Of a stretch of DNA of 64,000 nucleotides, positions 1 to 11,974 are shown piece by piece. Under the pieces are notes generated by a model, which worked only from the letters and a program-made list of their open reading frames with translations, did no database searches and was not told where the DNA came from. Both the position numbers and the translations under genes were made by a program. The DNA is from Tranquillimonas rosea (lineage in GTDB: Bacteria > Pseudomonadota > Alphaproteobacteria > Rhodobacterales > Rhodobacteraceae). Every line of letters starts with the position of its first letter. The stretch's first letter is position 1. The stretch lies in NCBI RefSeq assembly GCF_900111315.1, contig NZ_FOGU01000009.1:62001-126000 (forward strand). Reading direction: 5' to 3'.

Positions 1-171
1 ATCATCACCGAGGCCGCCAGTGGAGAGGTCCTTGCCTCGTGCGCGATCGCGATGGGCGAGGGGCTCGACCAGGACCTCCGCGCCGAGGTCTCGCTGCTGC
101 GCGCCGAGCTCGACATGCTGAAGCGGGCCTTCCGCCGCCACTGCGTCGAGGCGCACGAGGGCGGCGCCTGA
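1..171 (+). CDS. C-terminal fragment of an unidentified protein
   Basis: The window opens inside a reading frame that runs 56 codons from base 1 to a TGA at 169-171. The visible tail is helical and heptad-like (LRAEVSLLRAELDMLKRAF), suggesting a coiled-coil or oligomerisation end, followed by a short acidic/glycine end. The next gene converges on it with a gap of only two bases, which supports this being a genuine gene end. Too little is visible to name a family. Confidence 0.5.
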   Translation: MITEAASGEVLASCAIAMGEGLDQDLRAEVSLLRAELDMLKRAFRRHCVEAHEGGA

Positions 172-173
172 CC

Positions 174-3172
<2,999 letters not shown>

Positions 3173-3329
3173 GACGGGCCGAAGCCATTGAAATTAAAGA
3201 ATTCTTATCGCAGGAACGTTTCGGCGGTCAGGACGGTTTTTCGCTTTCCCGGATATTGTCCGAGAACGAACGCAATCCTGCCCGATTGTTTCGGCAGTGA
3301 AGGCGGCAACGAGTGCATATGAGTGAATT

Positions 3330-4235
3330 ATGGACAGACTGACGGAGATGGAGGCCTTTGCGACCGTGGTGGACCAGGGTGGGTTCACGGACGCCGCCAA
3401 GAAGATGGGTATCTCCAAGTCCGCCGTGTCCAAGCATGTCTCCAGCCTCGAGGCGCGGCTGGGCGCGCGCCTGCTGAACCGCACGACGCGCCGCGTCAGT
3501 CCCACCGAGATCGGCTTGGCCTATTACGACCGCGCCCGCCGCGTCCTGAACGACGCCGGAGAGGCCGACAGTCTGGTGACCTCGATGCAATCCGCGCCCT
3601 CGGGCCTGCTGCGGATCAGCGTGGCGACCGATTTCGGTGTGAACCACCTGTCGCCGATCCTTGGGGCGTTCCTGACGGAATATCCCGATATCACCGTGAA
3701 CATGGTGCTCAACAACCGCTACGTCGAACTCATCAGCGAAGGCTTCGACATGGCGATTCGGATCGGTGAACTCGAGGACAGCACACTGCGCGCCCGCAAG
3801 CTGACCGAGACGACGCGCCGGATGGTCGGGGCGCCCAAGTATTTCGAGAAATACGGTCGGCCCACGAAGATCGACGATCTGAACGATCACAAGCTGCTGC
3901 ACTATTCCAGCCAGTCGAACGGCGCCGTCTGGAAGCTGACCGCGCCCTCGGGCGAAAAGCGGCAGGTGCGCACCGCCGGCTGGCTGAGCGTGAATGACGG
4001 GCAATCCCTTCTGAACGCCGCCGTCAGCGGGCTCGGGATCGCCTACCTTCCGAGCTTCCTGTTCGCAGATGCCATGGCCCGCGGCGAGGTCGAGGAAGCT
4101 ATTCCCGACCTGCCGGTCGAGAGCCAGGGCATCTACGCCGTGTACCCGCCGGGCCGCTTCACGCAGCCCAAGGTCCGCGCCTTCATCGATTTCCTGGTCG
4201 ACGCCTTCGCCGAGAAGGGGCCCGACCGATGGTAG
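3330..4235 (+). CDS. LysR family transcriptional regulator (CrgA-like)
   Basis: A 301-residue LysR-type regulator. The winged helix-turn-helix spans about residues 1-60 (MDRLTEMEAFATVVDQGGFTDAAKKMGISKSAVSKHVSSLE...LLNRTTRRV), typical of the large CrgA/DsdC-like subgroup that opens with MDR(L)xEMxxF. The effector-binding domain follows (about 90-295: GLLRISVATDFGVNHLSPIL...). It lies downstream of and co-oriented with fadH but has its own 178-base leader and a strong terminator after it, so a separate transcript is likely. Regulation of fadH or of itself is possible; the effector is unknown. Confidence 0.88.
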   Translation: MDRLTEMEAFATVVDQGGFTDAAKKMGISKSAVSKHVSSLEARLGARLLNRTTRRVSPTEIGLAYYDRARRVLNDAGEADSLVTSMQSAPSGLLRISVATDFGVNHLSPILGAFLTEYPDITVNMVLNNRYVELISEGFDMAIRIGELEDSTLRARKLTETTRRMVGAPKYFEKYGRPTKIDDLNDHKLLHYSSQSNGAVWKLTAPSGEKRQVRTAGWLSVNDGQSLLNAAVSGLGIAYLPSFLFADAMARGEVEEAIPDLPVESQGIYAVYPPGRFTQPKVRAFIDFLVDAFAEKGPDRW

Positions 4236-4269
4236 CCAAAGCGTAACGAGTTCCCTGCAGAGGTGTACT

Positions 4270-4297
4270 GGGCGGCCTTCGGGTCGCCCGCTTTTTT
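4270..4297 (+). terminator. Intrinsic terminator of the LysR gene
   Basis: GGGCGGCC (4270-4277), a TTCG tetraloop, and GGTCGCCC (4282-4289) form an eight-pair stem, followed by GCTTTTTT to 4297. The T tract overlaps the stop codon of the convergent OmpA-domain gene. No T tract follows in the opposite direction, so it should act mainly on the plus strand. Confidence 0.85.
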
Positions 4298-5243
4298 ATC
4301 CGCTATCGCCCAGCACGATCTCGACGCGCCGGTTGGCGAGGCGGCCGGATTCGGTATCGTTCGTGGTGCGCGGGGCGAGGTATCCGACCCCCTCGGCCCG
4401 GATTCTGTCGGCGTCGATGCCGTAGCTGTCCGTCAAGCGCGTGCGGACGGCCTCGGCGCGGCGGCGGGAAAGGTCGATATTCGCGCTCAGACTGCCTTCG
4501 GTGTCGGTATGGCCCACCAGCACCACGTCGCGCTCGGGGTTGTCATCAAGGAAGGCGGCTAGGGCGTCGAGCGAGCCGTAGCTGCCCTGGTTCAGCGCAG
4601 TGGAGCCGGTGGCGAAGGTCAGATCGTCCAGCGGCACGCGGCCTTGGGCCACCAGCCGCTCGGTCAGGGGCGTGTCCTCGGCCGGGGCCGCCGTTTCGGT
4701 TGTGGGCGACGATTTGGTCGTCGTCACGACGGCGGGCTCGGCCTCGCCCGCGGGGCCGATCTCGGTCACCTGGACGTAGCCCGCATGCACCGTGCGGCTG
4801 ACCACGAGGCCGATGGCCTGCGGCCCGTCCTCACCGTCCTTCACGGCGGAGAGGTAGGTGAAATCGCCAAGGTCCACCTGCATCGCCGGCGCGGGCAGGA
4901 TGTCGGCCGCGAACCGGAAATCGTACCCGCCGCACTGCGCCGCGCTGCAGGAAAAGACGACTTCGTATCCGTCCTGCGCGAGCTGGTCGCGCAGGCGTTC
5001 AGTCATCTGACCCGTGGTGAGGTCCGACGCGCCGAGGCGATAGGCGCTCTGCGTGACGTCGCCCTCGATGCTGCGGGTGGGCAGGGTGCCGTCCCGCCAC
5101 GCGGCGACGGGAAGGGCATGGCGCGTGCCGCTGTCGCTCTGCTGTGCCGTCAGGCGCCCGTCGATCGGCAGATCGAGGCTCAGCGCCGCGGCCGCATGCG
5201 GCGCTGCGAGCGAGAGAGAGATGAGGCACGCGAAACGTTTCAT
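4296..5243 (-). CDS. OmpA-family protein with secretion signal
   Basis: A 315-residue exported protein. It begins MKRFACLISLSLAAPHAAAALSL, a signal peptide with likely cleavage near residue 20. Residues 20-190 have no recognised domain but contain a Cys pair (FSCSAAQCGG) that could form a periplasmic disulfide. After a Thr/Pro/Ala-rich linker, the C-terminal 110 residues are an OmpA-like peptidoglycan-binding domain (LTFATGSTALNQ, VVLVGHTDTEGSLSANIDLSRRRAEAVRTRL, NRRVEIVLGD). It probably sits at the outer membrane or periplasm, tethering to the cell wall. The start at 5243 is chosen for the signal peptide. Confidence 0.85.
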   Translation of the reverse strand: MKRFACLISLSLAAPHAAAALSLDLPIDGRLTAQQSDSGTRHALPVAAWRDGTLPTRSIEGDVTQSAYRLGASDLTTGQMTERLRDQLAQDGYEVVFSCSAAQCGGYDFRFAADILPAPAMQVDLGDFTYLSAVKDGEDGPQAIGLVVSRTVHAGYVQVTEIGPAGEAEPAVVTTTKSSPTTETAAPAEDTPLTERLVAQGRVPLDDLTFATGSTALNQGSYGSLDALAAFLDDNPERDVVLVGHTDTEGSLSANIDLSRRRAEAVRTRLTDSYGIDADRIRAEGVGYLAPRTTNDTESGRLANRRVEIVLGDSG

Positions 5244-5484
5244 GGTCGCATAGCGTCCTAGCGGCGATTCTGTTTCATTCCGGTTTGCGCATCGGGCCAT
5301 GGATCGGCAAAGCGTTGCCGGCCTGTCGCAAGGATTGCTGCTCGTGTCGTCCCGTACCTGCCGGTTTTTCCAACCGATTCCTGCGGGCGTCTCGGATTAT
5401 GCCAGACTTGAGGCCGATTCGGTCTTTTTTGGGTCATCGGCCGCACGGCCGGGCGGGATGTCGCAGCCGCGCCACAGGGGCCGG

Positions 5485-6195
5485 TCAGGCCCCGACGCGG
5501 TAGTGATACGAGGTCGCGACCCGCATCCCGAGGCTTTCATACAGTGCAACGGCCGGGGCATTTTCGCGCGTGACGGCCAGCGCCAGAACCGACGCGCCGC
5601 GATCCCGCGCCCACCGGGCGGCCGCGATCATCATGTGCCGGCCCGCCCCGCGGCGCCGCAGGGCGGGGAGGGTTTCCACCGCATGCACCATGGCGATCCT
5701 GCCGTGCGTCGCGGCGAACAGGGCGCCCGCGGGCCGGTTGTCGGCGCGGGCGAGCACGGCGATCTTCGGGGCGGGTGCCCGGTCGATCACCGCGCGCCGC
5801 GGTCCGGCGATGCCGCCATCGCGCCAGATCTCGTCGACGATCGCCAGCGGCGGCCAGTGGGTGAAGGCGGAAAGACGGGGCAGGTCCCGCTCGGCCAGCG
5901 CCGAGACGTCCGTCTCGTAGACGACGACGGGATCCCGCACGGCATACCCCGCCGCGTCGAGAAGGGCATCCAGCGTGTCCTCGCCCGCGCGCACCATGAA
6001 CAGCGGTGTCTGCCCGAGGTCCCGCATCCCGCGTTCGGCGTCCCGCAGGTCATCGGTTGAGACCGGCGCCTCCGCGGTCGCCGCGCTGACCCGGTTGCCG
6101 CCGCCCTCTCCCTCGCGCAGGATCCACGGTCCCACGCGCCTGGTCTGCGCCGCCGGCCATGTCGCGGTCATCGCCTGCAACAGCGCGGCGCTCAC
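5485..6195 (-). CDS. GNAT family N-acetyltransferase
   Basis: A 236-residue acetyltransferase whose C-terminal half carries the acetyl-CoA signature (VHAVETLPALRRRGAGRHMMIAAARWARDRG, then NAPAVALYESLGMRVATSYHYR). Its ATG overlaps the stop codon of cinA (ATGA at 6192-6195), so the two are almost certainly co-transcribed and translationally coupled. The N-terminal half is poorly conserved, as in many GNAT proteins of unknown substrate. The 241 bases beyond its stop (5244-5484) hold no gene that I can support. Confidence 0.8.
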   Translation of the reverse strand: MSAALLQAMTATWPAAQTRRVGPWILREGEGGGNRVSAATAEAPVSTDDLRDAERGMRDLGQTPLFMVRAGEDTLDALLDAAGYAVRDPVVVYETDVSALAERDLPRLSAFTHWPPLAIVDEIWRDGGIAGPRRAVIDRAPAPKIAVLARADNRPAGALFAATHGRIAMVHAVETLPALRRRGAGRHMMIAAARWARDRGASVLALAVTRENAPAVALYESLGMRVATSYHYRVGA

Positions 6196-6923
6196 AATTC
6201 GGCGTCCGGAAAGACCTCGGCCAGGTGCGCGATGGCGGCGTCCACCGCTTTGGGCTCGGCGCCGCGCACGACGACGTTCACCGCCCCGCCGCGGTCATCG
6301 GCGAACGGGTACGAGCCGAAGGACAGCGCGGGATTCTCCCCGGCCAGGGTGCGCAGGGGGCCGGCAACGTCGCCCTCGCCGCGGCGGATCGTCAGGTTGC
6401 GGCTAACCGGGGGCGTGCCTCCCTCCAGCCGTGCCAACAGGCCGTCGACCATCGCCTCGAAGATGCGCGGGACACCGGCCATGACGTGCACGTTGCCGAG
6501 GGTAAAGCCCGGCGCGGCCGAGACCGGGTTGTCGATCAATGTCGCGCCCTCGGGGATCCGCGCCATGCGCAGGCGGGACTCGTTCATCTCGATACCCTTG
6601 GCGTCGTAATGCGCCTGCAGCACGGCCCTTGCATCGTCGCGCACGTCGATGGCCTTGCCGAACGCGGCCGCGACGCAGTCGGCGGTGATGTCGTCATGGG
6701 TCGGCCCGATGCCGCCCGACGTGAAGACGTGGGTATGGGCGGCCGACAATGCGGTGACCGCGTCGGTGATCGCCGCGCGCTCGTCGCGCACCACGCGCAT
6801 CTCGGTCATGTCGATGCCGTGCGCTGTCAGACGCTGCGCCAGGTGATGCATGTTCGAGTCGCGGGTGCGCCCCGACAGGATTTCGTCTCCGATCACCAGC
6901 ATCGCCGCCGTTGGGTTCGTCAT
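6192..6923 (-). CDS. cinA: CinA N-terminal-type molybdopterin-binding domain protein
   Basis: A 243-residue protein consisting only of the MoaB/MogA-like CinA N-terminal domain: AAMLVIGDEILSGRTRDSNM at the start, VFTSGGIGPTHDDIT around residue 75, and GVPRIFEAMVDGL. The C-terminal nicotinamide-mononucleotide deamidase domain of full-length CinA is absent, as is common for this short form in alphaproteobacteria. The start ATG 6923 gives the standard MTNPTAAMLVIGDE. It shares an operon with the GNAT gene downstream and is divergent from sfsA. The exact biochemical role of the short form is uncertain. Confidence 0.85.
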   Translation of the reverse strand: MTNPTAAMLVIGDEILSGRTRDSNMHHLAQRLTAHGIDMTEMRVVRDERAAITDAVTALSAAHTHVFTSGGIGPTHDDITADCVAAAFGKAIDVRDDARAVLQAHYDAKGIEMNESRLRMARIPEGATLIDNPVSAAPGFTLGNVHVMAGVPRIFEAMVDGLLARLEGGTPPVSRNLTIRRGEGDVAGPLRTLAGENPALSFGSYPFADDRGGAVNVVVRGAEPKAVDAAIAHLAEVFPDAEL

Positions 6924-7003
6924 CACCGCGCTCCTCGTCACATCGTGGCCGCGCGCCGCTTGCGCTTTCCGCCGGCTTCCCCGGAGGGTATAGGGCTGGC
7001 CCC

Positions 7004-7762
7004 ATGCGCTTTCAAACCGAACTCGTCCCCGCCCGCCTGATCCGCCGCTACAACCGCTTCCTCGCCGACGCGGTGCTGGAGGCGGACGGGCGCGAGGTGA
7101 CCGCGCATTGCCCGAATCCCGGCGCGATGCTGGGCCTGAAGGACGAGGGCGTGCGTATCTGGCTGGAGCCGAACGACGATCCCCGCCGCAAGCTTCGCTT
7201 TGCATGGCGGCTGGTGGAACTGGAGGGCGGCCATCTGGCCGGGATCGACACGTCGGTGCCGAACCGCGTGGTGAAAGAGGCGCTGACCGCCCGCGCCGTG
7301 CCCGGGCTGGCAACCTATTCCGGCGTCCGGCCCGAGGTGAAGTACGGCGCTGCGAGTCGTGTCGATTTCCTGCTGACCGAGCCCGGCCTGCCGGACGCCT
7401 ATGTCGAGGTGAAGAACGTGCACCTGCGGCGCGAGGGCGATCTGGCCGAGTTCCCCGACTGCGTGACCGCGCGCGGCGCCAAGCACCTGGCAGAGCTCGC
7501 CTCGATGGTGGCGGCGGGACATCGGGCGGTGATGTTCTATGTCGTACAGAGAACCGATTGCGCCCGCCTGGCCATGGCGGGCGACCTCGATCCGCGCTAT
7601 GCGGAGGCATTCGACGCCGCGCGGGCCGCTGGCGTCGAGGTTGTCTGTTACGATTGTGCCATCGCGCGCGACAAAGTGACTCTGCGGAACCCTTTGCCGC
7701 TGGCATCAGACCTTCGCGCGGTGCATGGCAGCGGCGGTGCGGGCTGGCGGAATCCGGCCTGA
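7004..7762 (+). CDS. sfsA: DNA/RNA nuclease SfsA
   Basis: A 252-residue SfsA homologue: MRFQTELVPARLIRRYNRFLADA, HCPNPGAMLGL, SVPNRVVKEAL, and the nuclease-like core SRVDFLLTEPGLPDAYVEVKNVHLRREG...FPDCVTARGAKHLAEL. SfsA proteins were first described as sugar fermentation stimulation proteins and resemble PD-(D/E)xK nucleases; the D-x(n)-ExK residues are visible (DFLL, EVK). ATG 7004 matches the family start. A methionine aminopeptidase gene follows after 39 bases. Confidence 0.93.
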   Translation: MRFQTELVPARLIRRYNRFLADAVLEADGREVTAHCPNPGAMLGLKDEGVRIWLEPNDDPRRKLRFAWRLVELEGGHLAGIDTSVPNRVVKEALTARAVPGLATYSGVRPEVKYGAASRVDFLLTEPGLPDAYVEVKNVHLRREGDLAEFPDCVTARGAKHLAELASMVAAGHRAVMFYVVQRTDCARLAMAGDLDPRYAEAFDAARAAGVEVVCYDCAIARDKVTLRNPLPLASDLRAVHGSGGAGWRNPA

Positions 7763-7801
7763 TTGCTTAGGTATGTCTTGCTTCAACGACAGGAGTCCCC
7801 C

Positions 7802-8617
7802 TTGGACGAGACGAATCGTGGCCGGCTGACGAAGGACGGCATCCGCATCTACGATCCCGCCGACTTCGACGGCATGCGCCGGGCCGGACAGCTGGCCGCG
7901 CAGTTGCTCGACGATATCGGCCCCCATATCGAGCCGGGGCAGACCACCGGGGAACTCGACCGCCTGATCACGAAATGGATCGACGAGGCGGGCGCGACGT
8001 CCGCGACGATCGGCTACAAGGGCTATCAGCACGCCAGCTGCATCAGCGTGAACCACGTCGTCTGCCACGGTATTCCGGGCGACAAGAAGCTGAAGGACGG
8101 CGACATCCTGAACATCGACGTCACCGTCATCGTCGACGGCTGGTTCGGGGACAACAGCCGGATGTACGTGGCGGGCAAGCTGGGCCGCAAGGCCGAGCGG
8201 CTGGTCGAGGTGACGCACGATTCGCTCATGCGCGGTATCGACGTGGTCAAGCCGGGCAACACCTTCGGCGACATCGGGCACGCCATCCAGAGCTTTGTCG
8301 AGGCGCAGCGGATGAGCGTGGTGCGCGATTTCTGCGGGCACGGCCTCGGCCGCGTGTTCCACGCGCCGCCGAATGTCCTGCACTACGGCCGTCCGGGGAC
8401 GGGACCCGAGCTGGAAGAGGGCATGTTCTTCACCATCGAGCCGATGGTGAATCTCGGCCGGCCCGAGACAAAGGTGCTGGGCGACGACTGGACGGCGGTC
8501 ACGCGGGACAAGTCGCTGTCGGCGCAGTTCGAGCACTCGGTCGGCGTGACGTCTGACGGTGTCGAGGTCTTCACCACCTCGCCCAAGGGCCTCTATCATC
8601 CCACCAAGCGCGGCTGA
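7802..8617 (+). CDS. map: Type I methionine aminopeptidase
   Basis: A 271-residue cytosolic metalloenzyme that removes the initiator methionine from nascent proteins. Metal ligands are recognisable in order: NIDVTVIVDGWFGDNS (two Asp), CGHGLGRVFH (His), FTIEPMVN (Glu), and AQFEHSVGVT (Glu). The start is the TTG at 7802, preceded by AGGAG at 7791-7795 with six-base spacing; this gives the typical opening DETNRGRLTKDGIRIYDPADF. An earlier in-frame TTG at 7763 lacks a ribosome site. Confidence 0.94.
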   Translation: MDETNRGRLTKDGIRIYDPADFDGMRRAGQLAAQLLDDIGPHIEPGQTTGELDRLITKWIDEAGATSATIGYKGYQHASCISVNHVVCHGIPGDKKLKDGDILNIDVTVIVDGWFGDNSRMYVAGKLGRKAERLVEVTHDSLMRGIDVVKPGNTFGDIGHAIQSFVEAQRMSVVRDFCGHGLGRVFHAPPNVLHYGRPGTGPELEEGMFFTIEPMVNLGRPETKVLGDDWTAVTRDKSLSAQFEHSVGVTSDGVEVFTTSPKGLYHPTKRG

Positions 8618-8623
8618 CGCGCC

Positions 8624-9187
8624 TCACCCCGGCTGGTAGCGGGCGAGCGTGATGGTGGTATCGCCATAGCGCCGCTCATCCGTCCTAAGCAGGTCGGGCG
8701 GCAGTGTGACCGGTCCGCTGTCCTCCCATACGATCAACGCCCCCTGTGCCAGCCAGCCCCCCTTGAGCGCGGCGCCCAGCGCCTCTCCGCCCAGGGTCGT
8801 GCCATAGGGCGGGTCCAGGAAGACAAGATCGAACGGCGCGTCCGGCACCGGTCCCGGTCGGCGGGCATCGCGGCGGACGAGGTGGCAGACCGCCTCGGCC
8901 CGTGCCTTGGCGATGTTCGTGCGGATCAGCCCCTGCGCCTTGCGCCCGCTTTCGACGAAACAGACATGCGCCGCCCCTCGCGACAGCGCTTCGAGCCCCA
9001 GCGCGCCGGTTCCCGCGAATAGGTCGAGCACCCGCGCGTCCGGCACCGGGTCTCCGGCGCCGTGGGCCAGCAGGTTGAACAGCGACTCGCGCACCCGGTC
9101 GGTGGTCGGACGCAGATGTGCCGCCGGATCGCCCTTGCCCAGACCGGCAAGCGTCAGCCCGCCCAGCGATCCGCCGACGATCCTCAT
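8624..9187 (-). CDS. rsmD: 16S rRNA (guanine(966)-N(2))-methyltransferase
   Basis: A 187-residue SAM-dependent methyltransferase of the RsmD family: MRIVGGSLGG opening, LRPTTDRVRESLFNLLAH, SAM motif VLDLFAGTGALGLEALSRGA, and catalytic FLDPPYGT. It methylates G966 of 16S rRNA in the small subunit. The ATG overlaps the stop of the upstream flavoprotein gene (ATGA, 9184-9187), so both are read from one transcript. It converges on map with six bases between. Confidence 0.93.
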   Translation of the reverse strand: MRIVGGSLGGLTLAGLGKGDPAAHLRPTTDRVRESLFNLLAHGAGDPVPDARVLDLFAGTGALGLEALSRGAAHVCFVESGRKAQGLIRTNIAKARAEAVCHLVRRDARRPGPVPDAPFDLVFLDPPYGTTLGGEALGAALKGGWLAQGALIVWEDSGPVTLPPDLLRTDERRYGDTTITLARYQPG

Positions 9188-10398
9188 CCCTTGAGCAACT
9201 GTTTCAGATCGGCCTCTGGGTCGGCGACGAGTGCCGGGTCCGCCGTCCTTCCCCCGTCGATCAGGCGCTTGCCGACCATGTAGTCGCGGGCCGCGTTCAT
9301 CGCGTCCACCGCCAGCAGCGTGTCGCCGGCATAGTACCAGTGACTGACGCTGCCCCCCTCGCCGGGTCGGACCACGACGCGGTCGTATCCGACGTTGAGG
9401 CCGGCGATCTGCAGCTTCACGTCGTACTGGTCGGACCAGAACCACGGTTTCGGATCATAGTCCGTCCCGGCGCCCAACATGTTCGCGGCGACGGCCTCGG
9501 CCTGGTCGATGGCGTTCTGGACGGATTCCAGCCGGATCCACTGACCCCGTCGGGGGAACGAGGCGCAGTCGCCGGCGGCCCAGACGCCCGGCGCCGAGGT
9601 CCGGCCCTGCGCGTCCACGCGGATCCCGTTGTCGACCTCCAGCCCCGACGCTTCGGCAAGCGTCGTGGCCGGCGCGATGCCGATCCCGACGATCGCGAAG
9701 TCGAGCTCCAGTTCCTGCCCGTCGGACAGCACCGCGCCCGTCAGCACGCCGTCGGTGCCGGTCAGTCGCGCAAGCCCGGTGCCTTCGCGGATCTCGACGC
9801 CGTGCCCGTGGTGCAGCTTGCGGAAGAAGTCCGAGGTCTCGGGGCAGGCCACGCGTTGCAGGATGCGGTCCGCCGTCTCGACCAGCGTGACTTGGACGCC
9901 GCGCTTGGCGGCGACCGCCGCCGCTTCGAGCCCGATATAACCGCCGCCGACGATCAGCGCCCGCTTGCCCTCGGCAAAGTCGGGCGCCATGCCGTCGGCG
10001 TCCCGCAGGGTGCGCATCTCGTAGACGCCCTTCAGGCCGCCGCCGATCTCGTCCGGCAGGCGCCGCGGGGTCGAGCCGGTCGTCAATGCCAGCTGGTCGT
10101 AGGGCACCGTCTCGCCCGTCTCGAGCGCGACCGTCCGCGCATCGGTGTCGATGGCTTCAACCGAAGCGCCGAGCTTCAGTGTGATCCTCTTGTCGTCGTA
10201 GAAGCTGTGCGGCCGCAGGTAGAGCCGGGATTCCTCCATCTCGCCAAGGAGATAGGCCTTGGACAATGGCGGCCGCTGATAGGGTGGAACGTCCTCGGCG
10301 CCGATCAGGGTGATGTTACCATCGAAGCCCTCGGTGCGCAGCTTTGCCACCAAAGAGGCCCCTGCCTGCCCCGCTCCGATCACCACGATGTCAGTCAC
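9184..10398 (-). CDS. Ferredoxin reductase-like NAD(P)/FAD oxidoreductase
   Basis: A 404-residue flavoprotein of the putidaredoxin/rhodocoxin reductase class. FAD site: IVVIGAGQAGASLVAKLR at the N-terminus; NADH site: ALIVGGGYIGLEAAAVAAKRG around residue 145; second FAD motif GVWAAGDCASFP near 295; and the family C-terminal reductase domain with WFWSDQYDVKLQIAGL. Such enzymes pass electrons from NADH to a 2Fe-2S ferredoxin, often feeding a P450 or oxygenase; no such partner lies in this window. It forms an operon with rsmD and diverges from the peroxiredoxin gene over an 82-base gap. Confidence 0.88.
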   Translation of the reverse strand: MTDIVVIGAGQAGASLVAKLRTEGFDGNITLIGAEDVPPYQRPPLSKAYLLGEMEESRLYLRPHSFYDDKRITLKLGASVEAIDTDARTVALETGETVPYDQLALTTGSTPRRLPDEIGGGLKGVYEMRTLRDADGMAPDFAEGKRALIVGGGYIGLEAAAVAAKRGVQVTLVETADRILQRVACPETSDFFRKLHHGHGVEIREGTGLARLTGTDGVLTGAVLSDGQELELDFAIVGIGIAPATTLAEASGLEVDNGIRVDAQGRTSAPGVWAAGDCASFPRRGQWIRLESVQNAIDQAEAVAANMLGAGTDYDPKPWFWSDQYDVKLQIAGLNVGYDRVVVRPGEGGSVSHWYYAGDTLLAVDAMNAARDYMVGKRLIDGGRTADPALVADPEADLKQLLKG

Positions 10399-10480
10399 GC
10401 GCGTCCTCCTGCTGGTCCGGCCGCCCTTTGCGGTCTATATCCCGCGGGCGAACCGGATCAAAGTACGAGAGGGACGAAAT

Positions 10481-10969
10481 ATGGCGATCGAGGAAGGGCA
10501 GACGCTGCCCGGTGCGACATTGGTGGGCATGAGCGCCGAGGGGCCCGAGCAGGTCGACCTGGGCGACAAGCTGAAGGGACGCAAGGTCGTGATCTTCGGC
10601 CTTCCGGGCGCGTTCACCGGCACCTGCACCACGGCCCACGTGCCGAGCTTCGTCCGCACCAGCGATGCCTTCGCGGAAAAGGGCGTGGACGAGATCATCT
10701 GCGTGTCGGTCAACGATCCGTTCGTGCTGGCCGCCTGGGGCAAGGAGACCGGCGCCACGGACGCGGGCATCACGCTGCTCGGTGACGCGGAAAGCGCGTT
10801 CACCAAGGCGATCGGCATGGATTTCACCGCACCGCCCGTGGGCCTCATCGACCGCTCCAAGCGGTATGCGATGGTCGTCGAGGACGGCGTCGTGAAGACG
10901 CTTCGCGAAGAGGATAATCCCGGCGTCTGCGACGTGTCGGCCGGCGAGTCGCTGCTCGAAACGCTGTGA
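10481..10969 (+). CDS. Peroxiredoxin (Prx5 type)
   Basis: A 162-residue thiol peroxidase. The peroxidatic Cys is C49 in LPGAFTGTCTTAHVPSF, matching the Prx5 motif PGAFTxxCxxxHxP. C150 (NPGVCDVS) sits where atypical two-Cys Prx5 enzymes carry the resolving Cys; C74 is a further conserved-looking Cys. It reduces hydrogen and alkyl peroxides in the cytosol. ATG 10481 follows GAGAGGGA. The gene is single, with a strong hairpin just after its stop. Confidence 0.92.
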   Translation: MAIEEGQTLPGATLVGMSAEGPEQVDLGDKLKGRKVVIFGLPGAFTGTCTTAHVPSFVRTSDAFAEKGVDEIICVSVNDPFVLAAWGKETGATDAGITLLGDAESAFTKAIGMDFTAPPVGLIDRSKRYAMVVEDGVVKTLREEDNPGVCDVSAGESLLETL

Positions 10970-10975
10970 GATCGT

Positions 10976-11007
10976 GGCCGAGGGGCGCGGGTCCGTGCCC
11001 CTCGGCC
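10976..11007. terminator. Convergent hairpin terminator
   Basis: An 11-base perfect inverted repeat, GGCCGAGGGGC (10976-10986) and GCCCCTCGGCC (10997-11007), with a ten-base loop. It lies between the stops of the convergent peroxiredoxin and MscS genes, so it can serve both strands. No T run follows on either side. Confidence 0.65.
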
Positions 11008-11011
11008 AGCT

Positions 11012-11974
11012 CTACGCTTCGTCGGTGATCTCTTCGTCCGCGCGGACGCCGTCGTCGTGCCGGCGGCTGCTGGCGCCCGGTCGGCCCGCGGCCGCGGTCT
11101 CACGGTCGTCGCCCTCCATCACGAGTGTGCGCGTGGGGAAGGGGATGGTCACGTCGGCGTTGTCGAGCGCCTCTTTCACCGCCCGCTTCATGTCCGCCTG
11201 ATAGGCGAAATAGTCGTCGGCGGTGCACCAGACCCGCACCAGGAAATCCACGGACGAGTCGTTGAGGTTGTTCACCTTGATGAACGGCTCGTCGGGCTCG
11301 GTGAGGCTGCGCTCGTCGGCCATGATAGTGTCGTGGATCACCTTCTCGGCGGTGGCCAGGTTCGACCCGTAACCGACGCCGAACGTCCACTCGGCCCGCC
11401 GCTTGGGATAGCTCGAATAGTTGACGATGGTGTTTCCCCAGACCTCTGAGTTGGGGATGATCACCTGCACGTTGCCGATGGTCGCCAGCTCGGTGAAGTT
11501 CAGCGACACCTCCTTCACGGTTCCCATCTGACCGTTCACCTCGACGAAGTCGCCGGTCTTGATCGGGCGGAAGAAGATGATCATCACGCCCGCCGCGATG
11601 TTCGACAGGGTGCCCTGCAAGGCCAGGCCCACGGCCAGGCCGGCAGCACCGATGACGGCGACGAGAGAGGTCGTCCGGATGCCGAAGGTGTTGAGCACGA
11701 AGAGGAACGCGAACACCAGAACGGCATACCGCGCGAGGTTGCCGAGGAAGTTGAACAGCGTGGTGTCCAGCGTCTCGTGCCGCTCGGCGACCCGGCGGAT
11801 GCGCCGCTTGATCCAGCCGCCGATGATGTAGCCTGCGATCAGGATGAGGATCGCGGCCACCACGTTGCCCAGGAGCATTGCCAGGAATTCGACTGTGAGG
11901 ATGTCGCTGACACTGGTGCCAGCGACGATCTCGGTCGACATCAACGCGTTCAGGTCGACGCCGAAGAGGTTCAT
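11012..11974 (-). CDS. mscS: Small-conductance mechanosensitive channel, MscS family
   Basis: A 320-residue inner-membrane channel with three hydrophobic segments at about 30-55, 75-100 and 105-130. The pore helix is SLVAVIGAAGLAVGLALQGTLSNIAAGVMI, with the Ala/Gly pattern and ALQ...LSN typical of MscS TM3. The cytoplasmic vestibule begins FFRPIKTGDFVEVNG. The last 30 residues are charged and probably disordered. It opens under membrane tension to release solutes in osmotic downshock. Its ATG overlaps the stop of the pterin dehydratase gene; it is the last gene of a five-gene operon. Confidence 0.92.
   Translation of the reverse strand: MNLFGVDLNALMSTEIVAGTSVSDILTVEFLAMLLGNVVAAILILIAGYIIGGWIKRRIRRVAERHETLDTTLFNFLGNLARYAVLVFAFLFVLNTFGIRTTSLVAVIGAAGLAVGLALQGTLSNIAAGVMIIFFRPIKTGDFVEVNGQMGTVKEVSLNFTELATIGNVQVIIPNSEVWGNTIVNYSSYPKRRAEWTFGVGYGSNLATAEKVIHDTIMADERSLTEPDEPFIKVNNLNDSSVDFLVRVWCTADDYFAYQADMKRAVKEALDNADVTIPFPTRTLVMEGDDRETAAAGRPGASSRRHDDGVRADEEITDEA

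Noticed and set aside
5244-5484. A 72-codon frame and a possible weak terminator (GGCC..GGTC then TTTTTT near 5422-5440)
   Set aside because: The frame overlaps a real GNAT gene's end and has no ribosome site or protein-like composition; the stem is only four pairs and no plus-strand gene precedes it. I see nothing definite in this stretch.
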